Assembly: GCA_003452965.1 (NCBI GenBank)
Contig: DMMW01000063.1
Coordinates: 4,512-27,490, forward strand
Direction: 5' to 3'
Origin: Elusimicrobiota bacterium
Lineage (GTDB): Bacteria; Elusimicrobiota; UBA8919
DNA: 22,979 nucleotides
The first letter of the stretch is position 1. Each line of letters opens with the position of its first letter. A program made the translations under genes and the position numbers. Below, piece after piece: positions 1-5,905 of this stretch. Under the pieces are notes generated by a model that saw only the letters and a program-made list of their open reading frames with translations, was not told the DNA's origin and searched no databases.

Positions 1-40
1 CATTCATTAACAATTGCGACACAATTTCTAAGTATCGGAA

Positions 41-1315
41 TCAAGGCGACCATGTGGGATTAGTTGAATCTTTATTTAAAGAGACAATTACATTTTGATT
101 GCTTCCGTTTAAAAGCATTGTGAATAGCTCATATTTTCCGTTACGGTTTGAAGAGAATAGAATGTAACCTCCTTCAGGCGAGAAAGACGGATTCTCATTA
201 GAACCGGAATTTTTTGTAAGCTGAACTTCATTTTTTGTAACAACATCAATGATATATATGTCAAAAGCAGTACCGTTTCTTTTAGTAAAAACTATTTTAT
301 CACCAATAGGTGACCATGAAGGAGAATCATTATAACCTTTATATGTCATTTTTTTCAAATTAGTACCATCAATATCCATAATAAACAGTTGAGGATTACC
401 ATCGCGATCGGATATAAATACAAATTCTTTTGCGTTAGGTGAAAAAGAAGCGGCGGTATCTACGCCTTTTGAATAAGTAAGTCTTTTTAAAAGATTTCCA
501 GTTATTGAAAAAAGATAAAGCTCCGGGTCGCCGTCTTTGGAAAGTGTAGCTATAATATGTTTGCCATCATTAGATACAGACCCGATAAGATTAATGCCTT
601 GATAAGATAAAAAAGGTGCAGATTTGTCTTTAATAAAGTCATATTTAAAAATATCGGGATTACCGTTTCTATACGTTGTATAAAAAATATATTTACCGTC
701 ATTGGAAAATTTCGGCATGACGCAGATGGATTTATGATTGGTTATTTTTGTCAGATTTTTGCCGTCATAATCCGTACACCAAATCTCCTTGTTTCCCGAT
801 AATTTGCTGGCGAATGCAATCTTTGACGAAAATTTCATCTGTTGTCCGGTAAGAAACTTTATAATATCTTCAGAAAAAGCATGCGAAATTTCTCTGACTT
901 CATCCGAACGTGCACTGTAATCTTTATCAAATATTTTTTTTGCAGAACTTGTATCCCAACAATAAGAATTTAATGTAATCTTATTTGCTTTTAATTTGGT
1001 AGTGAATTTTATAAGAGTATCCACTCCGTTGCGAACGGTGATATCTCTATCGTATTTTGTGAAGTTAAATTCTTTCTTTAATTGCTGTTCTTTCAGTAAT
1101 GAAATGATATTAAATATTCTTGAATAGTCTAAATCAGCAGAAACTATTTTTAAAATATCTGCTGATAATTTTGAATCATCAATTGGGGTTAATGAAATGT
1201 TTATCCGTCTGCCGCTAGACTTGAGTTCAAGATATATGTCTATTGCAAGAAGATTATGAATTGTCGATAGAATTAATACGAATAAAACAATTATAATAGA
1301 AGTCTTTTTTTTCAA
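41..1315 (-). CDS. tolB: TolB, periplasmic beta-propeller of the Tol-Pal system
   Basis: TolB is a periplasmic protein that binds Pal and TolA and helps constrict and stabilise the outer membrane. The 424-residue product starts with a signal peptide (MKKKTSIIIVLFVLILS, about residues 1-24). An N-terminal TolB domain follows, to about residue 165. The C-terminal half is a six-bladed propeller with repeated PD40-type units such as SNDGKYIFYTTYRNGNPDIF, SPNAKEFVFISDRDGNPQLF and SPIGDKIVFTKRNG. Length matches the family (about 430). The start is TTG, chosen because AGGAGG (1320-1325) sits 4 nt upstream and the signal peptide begins there; it directly abuts the TAA stop of the upstream tolA-like gene, so translation is probably coupled. 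It is the last visible gene of the pal-cpoB-tolA-tolB operon. Identification is firm. Confidence 0.95.
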   Translation of the reverse strand: MKKKTSIIIVLFVLILSTIHNLLAIDIYLELKSSGRRINISLTPIDDSKLSADILKIVSADLDYSRIFNIISLLKEQQLKKEFNFTKYDRDITVRNGVDTLIKFTTKLKANKITLNSYCWDTSSAKKIFDKDYSARSDEVREISHAFSEDIIKFLTGQQMKFSSKIAFASKLSGNKEIWCTDYDGKNLTKITNHKSICVMPKFSNDGKYIFYTTYRNGNPDIFKYDFIKDKSAPFLSYQGINLIGSVSNDGKHIIATLSKDGDPELYLFSITGNLLKRLTYSKGVDTAASFSPNAKEFVFISDRDGNPQLFIMDIDGTNLKKMTYKGYNDSPSWSPIGDKIVFTKRNGTAFDIYIIDVVTKNEVQLTKNSGSNENPSFSPEGGYILFSSNRNGKYELFTMLLNGSNQNVIVSLNKDSTNPTWSP

Positions 1316-2026
1316 TTAGCCTCCTGAAAGCTGGAACATGAAATAAACACCAAGAAAATTATCTGGAAAACCTGCAGGCAGAGGCGGAAACGGTGAAGAA
1401 TTTGTTATTGCCCTTATTGCAGATCTATCTATATAAGATATTCCCGCAGATTCTTTTATTACTAAATTTTCAATTTTACCGTTTTTACCTATTTTAAAAT
1501 AAACTAATACTTTCTTAATATTTCCTGATGAATATGCCTGGGGATTCCAATTTTGTGCAACTTTGTTTCTTAATATATTTATATAACCTACATATGGAAA
1601 GTTACCTGCGTCAACCCCTATTCCAGTTCCGCTACCTATTCCCGAACCGATACCTGTGCCGCTACCAGTCCCAGCCACGGAACTTGTTCCTTGTCCTAAG
1701 TTTGTTGATGTATTTGAAGCTTTTTTAATTTTATCTTTAGTTTTATTTTTCTGAGAAGTTGGCTTGGCGGCTATTATATCACCGGGTTTTATTATATCGT
1801 TTTTTAACGTATCCTGAAGATCGCTTTTTATATTATCGGAAGCTCCGGTTCCTTCGCTGATAATATCCCCACCGGTTCCGCTTCCGCCTCCTGTTCCTAT
1901 GGAACCGATAACCTGAATGGGTATATAATATATTTTAGAAGATCTTTCGGATATAACTGAAAGACTGAAAAATAATAGAAAATGGAGCGTTAGAGAAATT
2001 AAAAAACCTTTATTAATTTCTGTCAT
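1316..2026 (-). CDS. TonB/TolA-like energy-transducing protein with glycine-rich linker
   Basis: This 236-residue protein has TonB/TolA architecture. It has a short cytoplasmic N-terminus, one transmembrane helix (about residues 8-26), a periplasmic linker, and a C-terminal TonB-like domain (about 144-236). That domain contains YINILRNKVAQNW, a YFKIGKNGKI strand and a SPFPPLP segment. The helix carries Ser11-xxx-His15, the spacing used by TonB and TolA to contact the ExbBD/TolQR proton motor. The linker is unusual: instead of Pro/Lys-rich or Ala-rich helix it has Gly-Ser/Thr runs at about 42-54 and 119-139. Its place between cpoB and tolB argues for the TolA role. It overlaps the cpoB 3' end by 14 nt. 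No tolQ or tolR is in the window. I am sure of the family, less sure whether to call it TolA or TonB. Confidence 0.85.
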   Translation of the reverse strand: MTEINKGFLISLTLHFLLFFSLSVISERSSKIYYIPIQVIGSIGTGGGSGTGGDIISEGTGASDNIKSDLQDTLKNDIIKPGDIIAAKPTSQKNKTKDKIKKASNTSTNLGQGTSSVAGTGSGTGIGSGIGSGTGIGVDAGNFPYVGYINILRNKVAQNWNPQAYSSGNIKKVLVYFKIGKNGKIENLVIKESAGISYIDRSAIRAITNSSPFPPLPAGFPDNFLGVYFMFQLSGG

Positions 2027-2738
2027 TGTTTTGATTAATTTTATTAAGATAGCTTGAAGATTGGCGTGCTTCAGATGTTTTGGGATGGTTTTTAACTATA
2101 TCTTCAAAAACTGAAATTGCTAAAGAATCCTTTTTCAGTTTTAGAAAAGCATTTGCCTTTTTAAATTTTGCTGAAGCTATTTTTTCGGATTTTGGATATA
2201 ATTCAATTAACTTATCAAAACTATCAATGGCACTGGAAAATTCACCTTTTTCATAATTGCATACTCCTATCCAAAAAAAAGCATTCATAACAAGCGTGCC
2301 GTTGGGATATTGTTGGATATATTCTTGGAAACCGCTGATGGCTAAGTCATAATTTTTCATTGTATAATCAGTATATGCCGCTCCATAGATTTGAGTTGGT
2401 GTTGGTTTTGTTTCATCAATTTTTTTGGTTACTTTTTCTGATAACAAAGACAATTTATTGGTAAATTCTATACTGGTATCATCTAATTTTTGACCAAATA
2501 TGGTAAATTTTTCATTGGTTTCTTCAATTTTTGCATTAAGGAATTTTATGTTTGAATTTAACTCTTCCATTTGTAAAGATAAATCCGCCTGATTCTTTTG
2601 CATATCAGAAAGCTGATTTTGAAGTATTACTATATTTGATTCAAGAGTTAACATATCCTGCTGAGTCGCTATGCAACCAGAAATAAAAATAGATATAAAT
2701 ATAAAACAATATGTGAGATGTCCGGTTTTGAGTTTCAT
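2013..2738 (-). CDS. cpoB: CpoB/YbgF-like coiled-coil TPR lipoprotein
   Basis: CpoB (YbgF) works with the Tol system to coordinate outer-membrane constriction with peptidoglycan synthesis. The 241-residue product has an N-terminal hydrophobic segment ending in a lipobox (FISGC, Cys22), so it is probably a lipoprotein; classical E. coli CpoB is a soluble periplasmic protein. Residues about 28-110 are a heptad-rich coiled coil. Three TPR units follow from about residue 115, with typical segments YDLAISGFQEYIQQYPNG, FSSAIDSFDKLIELYPKS and DSLAISVFEDIVKNHPKT. It lies 23 nt downstream of pal and overlaps the tolA-like gene. No clear Shine-Dalgarno sequence precedes the ATG; the upstream bases are AT-rich. 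Family assignment is strong from domains and context. Confidence 0.88.
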   Translation of the reverse strand: MKLKTGHLTYCFIFISIFISGCIATQQDMLTLESNIVILQNQLSDMQKNQADLSLQMEELNSNIKFLNAKIEETNEKFTIFGQKLDDTSIEFTNKLSLLSEKVTKKIDETKPTPTQIYGAAYTDYTMKNYDLAISGFQEYIQQYPNGTLVMNAFFWIGVCNYEKGEFSSAIDSFDKLIELYPKSEKIASAKFKKANAFLKLKKDSLAISVFEDIVKNHPKTSEARQSSSYLNKINQNNDRN

Positions 2739-2761
2739 TTAAATTATATAATTAAAAAAAA

Positions 2762-3277
2762 CTATTTTTTTGGCGGAATTCTTCCAAGTAACTCTCCACG
2801 GCGATTTTTTGCCCAAGCTGCTTCGTTATTCCTTAAATCAACAGGTTTTTCTTCACCATATGATATTGTGGCTATACGATTACCTTTAATTCCAAGTCTA
2901 ATTAAATAGTTTCTAATTGATTTTGCGCGGCGATCTCCAAGGGCTAAATTATAGTCAGTAGTTCCTCTTTCATCACAGTGCCCTTCTACTATAATTTCTA
3001 CTTCCGTATTTTCTTTAAGCCATTTGGCATTTTTTGCCAAGATATCTCTGGCTTCGGTTTTTAGTGTTGCATCGTCGTACTCAAAATATACTGTTTCAAG
3101 TTGAGGTACTGTTATATAATCCTTTCCTCTTAATGAAGGTTCTTCCATTTCTGTTTCAGTAACAGGCGCCATAGGTTGAAGAGGTTTTATAACCTGTTTT
3201 TTTGCACAACCTGTAAACATTAAATTAACAACAACAAAAAAAACAATAATCGCAGTAATAAAAACTTTTTTTACCAT
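2762..3277 (-). CDS. pal: Pal, peptidoglycan-associated outer-membrane lipoprotein
   Basis: Pal anchors the outer membrane to peptidoglycan and is the partner of TolB. The product (171 residues from the chosen start) has a lipoprotein signal with lipobox MFTGC (Cys24), a short Pro-rich linker, and an OmpA-like domain from about residue 58. Visible motifs are VYFEYDDATL, EGHCDERGT and YNLALGDRRA; the last is the family's peptidoglycan-binding loop. The ATG at 3275-3277 is chosen over the in-frame ATG at 3287-3289 because GGAGG (3283-3287) overlaps the upper ATG but sits 5 nt before the lower one, and the lower start gives a normal MVKKVF signal peptide. First gene of the operon, with a near-consensus promoter upstream. 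Confidence 0.95.
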   Translation of the reverse strand: MVKKVFITAIIVFFVVVNLMFTGCAKKQVIKPLQPMAPVTETEMEEPSLRGKDYITVPQLETVYFEYDDATLKTEARDILAKNAKWLKENTEVEIIVEGHCDERGTTDYNLALGDRRAKSIRNYLIRLGIKGNRIATISYGEEKPVDLRNNEAAWAKNRRGELLGRIPPKK

Positions 3278-3313
3278 ACAAACCTCCATTAAATATATCG
3301 TGCTACAATTACA

Positions 3314-3341
3314 ATTATAAATAATTAAAATAATTTGTCAA
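3314..3341 (-). promoter_or_regulatory. Promoter of the pal-cpoB-tolA-tolB operon
   Basis: On the minus strand there is a perfect TTGACA (3336-3341), a 16-bp spacer and a perfect TATAAT (3314-3319). Predicted transcription start is near 3307, giving a leader of about 30 nt with the pal Shine-Dalgarno at 3283-3287. Confidence 0.8.
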
Positions 3342-3382
3342 TACAAAATTTTTGTTTCATCCTGCAGTAATCTATACAAACC

Positions 3383-3409
3383 AGCGGACTGTCGCCTGAG
3401 GCGACCGCT
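3383..3409. repeat. GC-rich palindrome downstream of tRNA-Pro
   Basis: GTCGCC (3391-3396), loop TGA, GGCGAC (3400-3405) form a perfect 6-bp hairpin. Outer bases AGCG (3383-3386) and CGCT (3406-3409) can extend it with a 4-nt bulge. It stands out in AT-rich surroundings. It could help end the tRNA transcript, but no clear T-run follows on the minus strand, so a small dispersed palindromic repeat is equally likely. Confidence 0.55.
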
Positions 3410-3436
3410 CTAACCCGTTATAGTGGACAGTAAATT

Positions 3437-3513
3437 TGGTCGGGGTGACTGGACTTGAACCAGCGGCCTCTTGCTCCCAAAGCAAGCGCTCTAGCCAACT
3501 GAGCTACACCCCG
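3437..3513 (-). tRNA. tRNA-Pro, anticodon UGG, 3' CCA encoded
   Basis: Read on the minus strand, the acceptor stem CGGGGTG (from 3513) pairs with CACCCCG. A D-arm with AGCTCAGTTGGCTAGAGC follows. The anticodon stem CTTGC/GCAAG encloses loop TTTGGGA, so the anticodon is TGG with G37, as expected for proline. The T-arm contains GGTTCAAGTCC. The discriminator is A (3440) and CCA is encoded at 3437-3439. Every part of the cloverleaf is canonical. Confidence 0.97.
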
Positions 3514-3545
3514 AAAATTTTCGCTTTGCTCAAATTTTCAAGTAT

Positions 3546-3620
3546 TTAGTAATTAGTGGTTAGTAATTAGCGTAAGGATTTTTTTTATAAAAGTAAAAAT
3601 TTTCCCTAACTACTAATTAC
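3546..3620. repeat. Short direct and inverted AT-rich repeats
   Basis: TTAGTAATTAG occurs twice (3546-3556 and 3560-3570). Its inverted relative ACTAATTAC appears at 3612-3620, flanked by further CTAACTAC-type words up to about 3640. The arms could fold into an imperfect stem in the tRNA-lnt spacer. No coding potential is evident. The pattern looks like decayed dispersed intergenic repeats. Confidence 0.5.
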
Positions 3621-3718
3621 ACACTAACTACAATTAGTTTGTGCTTTGTAATTAGGCAAATATATGAAATATTTACGCTTAAACCAACTTAGCATATAGT
3701 GAGTTTTTCAACAGTATC

Positions 3719-3747
3719 ATTATATGAAAAATACGAAAATATTACAA
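3719..3747 (-). promoter_or_regulatory. Possible promoter for tRNA-Pro
   Basis: Minus-strand TTGTAA (3742-3747), a 17-bp spacer and perfect TATAAT (3719-3724) lie just after the lnt stop codon. A start near 3712 would leave about 200 nt of 5' leader before the tRNA, longer than usual. Readthrough from lnt is the alternative. Confidence 0.4.
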
Positions 3748-3749
3748 GA

Positions 3750-5267
3750 TTAATATTTTGAATTTCTAAATGAATAAATAAACAAAAACAGGATTGCTAT
3801 TAATGCGCATAAATAAGAAAACATATCACCGTATTTTGAATAAAAAGTCAAATTTTTCAAAGGTAAAATAGTATTAGTTAAAGTAGTAGTTTCAAAAACA
3901 TTTGTTTTAGATTTTATCCTGCCGTATGAATCTATGAATCCTGATATACCGGTATTTGCAGCTCTTACAACATTTCTTCTATTTTCAACTGCCCTAAAAA
4001 CATTTATTGTAAAATGTTGATATGGAGCTGATGTGTTTAGATACCATGCATCGTTGGTTGTATTAACAATAATTTCAGCCCCGTTTTTTACAAATTTTCT
4101 TATTTCATTAGGAAAAATTCCTTCAAAACAAATGTTAACTCCAAGTTTGCCTATGGACGAATCAATTGTGTTGTATTTTTCACCGGACGTAAATTCACCG
4201 ATTTCATTGATTACATTTATAAATCTACCGATTGTTTTTCTTAATGGTACATATTCACCAAACGGAACAAGATGAACTTTAGAATATTCACCGACAATTA
4301 TTCCTTCTTTTGATATTAGAAATGCAGAATTATAGTATTGATTATTTTTAAAGTCGTTGGAGCAGACCAGATATTGAGTTTTTGATTTTTTAATGATATT
4401 TTCAATCCAATTAAAGATTTCTTTATCGTTAAGCAAATATCCGGGTATTGAAGATTCCGGCCAGACAATCAAATCAGAATTTTTTGGACTTGATAGGGAA
4501 AGGTTGGAATAAGTATCTTTAATTTTCTCAATATAGTTTTCATCCCACTTTATATATTGGTCAATATTCCCTTGAACGATGGTTACAATCCTTGGGTTTT
4601 CCCGACATAATCCGCCAACCGGCGGAGTTGGCGGGTCCGCCAAAGAAGTAGTGGCGGAAGAGTTGTGGAGTTTGATTATCCCGAACCCGAGACAACATAG
4701 AACGATTAACGGTGTTAGAATATATTTTTTAACTCTGTATCCTGTAACCTGCTTGCTGTGTGCTATTGTTACATTCACTAATATAATTAAAAAAGATACG
4801 CCGTATACACCAGTATATTCTGAAATTTGTATTATTGGTAAGAAATTCCATTGAGAATAACCTAAAAGTGCCCATGGGAAACCTGAAAACAAATAAGTGC
4901 GAATAAACTCCAAAGTAACCCATAAAAAAGCTGATAATATAGCATTATATTTAAAGTTTTTTGAATAAAAAAAACAAAAGATTCCAAAATATAATGCTAA
5001 ATATATTGATAATAAAAGGAGAACAAGAATGCCGATAATTTTTGGTTCACCTGCCGCAGTAAATGTAGGAACTAACCAATATAAAATTCCGAAATAAAAT
5101 ATTATTCCTGTAAACACTCCGTATAAAAAAGATTTATACGGTTTTTCTTCAGAAACTGCGTATAAAAGCGGAACAAGAGAAATCCATGCCAACGGCCAGA
5201 AAGATAATTTAGGGAAGGATAAAAAAAGGAGTAGTGAAGATAATAAACATAAAAATATTTTTTTCAT
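3750..5267 (-). CDS. lnt: Apolipoprotein N-acyltransferase Lnt
   Basis: Lnt is an inner-membrane enzyme that adds the third acyl chain to the N-terminal cysteine of lipoproteins, such as the Pal, CpoB and LptE-like products here. The 505-residue product has six or more N-terminal transmembrane helices (to about residue 200), a periplasmic carbon-nitrogen hydrolase domain (about 227-465) and a C-terminal helix. Family residues are present: Glu271 in WPES, Lys330 in YSKVHLVPFGEY (with Glu338), and Cys380 in GVNICFEG. ATG at 5267 is preferred over an in-frame TTG two codons upstream; no Shine-Dalgarno is seen for either. Residues about 203-222, which include LADPPTPPVGGL, form a Pro/Gly-rich insertion encoded by a palindromic DNA element (4611-4658), placed between the membrane part and the catalytic domain where it can be tolerated. 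Confidence 0.95.
   Translation of the reverse strand: MKKIFLCLLSSLLLFLSFPKLSFWPLAWISLVPLLYAVSEEKPYKSFLYGVFTGIIFYFGILYWLVPTFTAAGEPKIIGILVLLLLSIYLALYFGIFCFFYSKNFKYNAILSAFLWVTLEFIRTYLFSGFPWALLGYSQWNFLPIIQISEYTGVYGVSFLIILVNVTIAHSKQVTGYRVKKYILTPLIVLCCLGFGIIKLHNSSATTSLADPPTPPVGGLCRENPRIVTIVQGNIDQYIKWDENYIEKIKDTYSNLSLSSPKNSDLIVWPESSIPGYLLNDKEIFNWIENIIKKSKTQYLVCSNDFKNNQYYNSAFLISKEGIIVGEYSKVHLVPFGEYVPLRKTIGRFINVINEIGEFTSGEKYNTIDSSIGKLGVNICFEGIFPNEIRKFVKNGAEIIVNTTNDAWYLNTSAPYQHFTINVFRAVENRRNVVRAANTGISGFIDSYGRIKSKTNVFETTTLTNTILPLKNLTFYSKYGDMFSYLCALIAILFLFIYSFRNSKY
4611..4658. repeat. GC-rich double palindrome inside lnt
   Basis: CCGCCAAC (4612-4619) pairs with GTTGGCGG (4627-4634) around a 7-nt loop. 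A second stem is TCCGCCA (4636-4642) with TGGCGGA (4652-4658). The GC-rich block is alien to the AT-rich gene and encodes the low-complexity insertion of Lnt in frame. It resembles the concept of Rickettsia palindromic elements, which insert in coding genes; no homology to them is claimed. Confidence 0.75.
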
Positions 5268-5507
5268 ATACAATAATTACACAGATTAACTTTATTGATT
5301 CCCGATTAAGATTGCCCTCTAATGTCTTAATCGGGGACATTCGGGAATGACAAATAAAGTATTTCAACAATATTATTATAGTATAAAGGAAAGTTTCCGT
5401 ATCCTATGTAGTTTGGGATTAAAAAGTTTTTATTCCGCCTTCGCGGTCATTCACAGCGAATCGCTTCGGCGAGATTTCTGCTCCAAAATGTGTAATAATA
5501 CTTATTG
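5268..5507. other. Repeat-rich spacer between lnt and yjbQ
   Basis: The 240-nt spacer has no supported gene. It holds the inverted repeat at 5301-5335, a short palindrome at about 5390-5400 (GGAAAGTTTCC), and two GC-rich hairpins, CCGC-CTTC-GCGG (about 5437-5448) and TCGC-TTCG-GCGA (about 5461-5472). The last two lie where a yjbQ terminator would be expected, but no strong T-run follows them. No convincing promoter for lnt was found. Confidence 0.5.
5301..5335. repeat. 11-bp perfect inverted repeat upstream of lnt
   Basis: CCCGATTAAGA (5301-5311) and TCTTAATCGGG (5325-5335) are perfect complements around a 13-nt loop. Outside the stem, further CATTCGGGAATG-type sequence (5338-5349) repeats the CCCGA/TCGGG theme. 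It looks like a dispersed intergenic repeat rather than a terminator, because no T-run follows on either strand. Confidence 0.65.
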
Positions 5508-5903
5508 TTAGATGAGCTTCAACCAGAATTCACGTGTTCTGGGACCATCAAATTCACAAAAATAAATACCTTGCCATGTTCCAAGTTTAAGTTTGCCGTT
5601 TTCAATTATAATTATAACTGATGAACCGATTACGGAAGCCTTTATATGAGCGGACGAATTACCCTCAGAATGTTCGTAATTGGAATCTCTAAGTGGAATT
5701 TTTCTGTCTAACATCATTAATATATCTTTTACGACATCCGGATCTGCGTTTTCATTTATTGTTATAGCGGCAGTGGTATGCGGAACAAAAACGATACAAG
5801 TTCCATCTGATATTTTTTGTTTTGAAATCAATTTTTGTAATATATCCGTGATGTTGACAAATTCTGTTCTTGCGGTTGTATTAACTTTGGTTTTAATAAT
5901 CAT
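5508..5903 (-). CDS. yjbQ: YjbQ/UPF0047 family protein
   Basis: This 131-residue protein belongs to the YjbQ (UPF0047) family, for which weak thiamine-phosphate synthase activity has been reported; the cellular role is unsettled. Family signatures are VPHTTAAITINENADPDV near residue 41 and HSEGNSSAHIKAS near 77, supplying the conserved His, Glu and Asp residues, and TWQGIYFCEFDGPR near the C-terminus. Length is typical (130-140). The ATG at 5901-5903 is chosen because GGGAG (5910-5914) lies 6 nt upstream; a longer in-frame start at 5921 would overlap secA and lacks that spacing. The ATG falls 2 nt after the secA stop, so the two genes are co-transcribed and probably translationally coupled. 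No functional link to secretion is apparent. Confidence 0.9.
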   Translation of the reverse strand: MIIKTKVNTTARTEFVNITDILQKLISKQKISDGTCIVFVPHTTAAITINENADPDVVKDILMMLDRKIPLRDSNYEHSEGNSSAHIKASVIGSSVIIIIENGKLKLGTWQGIYFCEFDGPRTREFWLKLI

Positions 5904-5905
5904 AA

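Noticed and set aside
1..40. Start of another minus-strand gene after tolB (ATG at 1-3 or 5-7)
   Set aside because: No Shine-Dalgarno precedes either ATG and at most two codons lie in the window, so nothing can be supported.
3275..3289. Longer pal start at ATG 3287-3289 (MEVC extension)
   Set aside because: That ATG overlaps the Shine-Dalgarno GGAGG, which is correctly spaced for the ATG at 3275-3277.
3383..3409. Firm rho-independent terminator after tRNA-Pro
   Set aside because: The hairpin is strong, but the minus-strand bases after it lack a T-run, so it is listed as a repeat instead.
3540..3660. CRISPR-like repeat array
   Set aside because: Repeats are only 9-11 bp, irregularly spaced and partly inverted, with no spacers of constant length and no cas genes.
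4033..4854. Open frames on the plus strand opposite lnt
   Set aside because: They are antisense to a well-recognised gene, show no domain or start signal, and one simply reads through the GC-rich palindrome.
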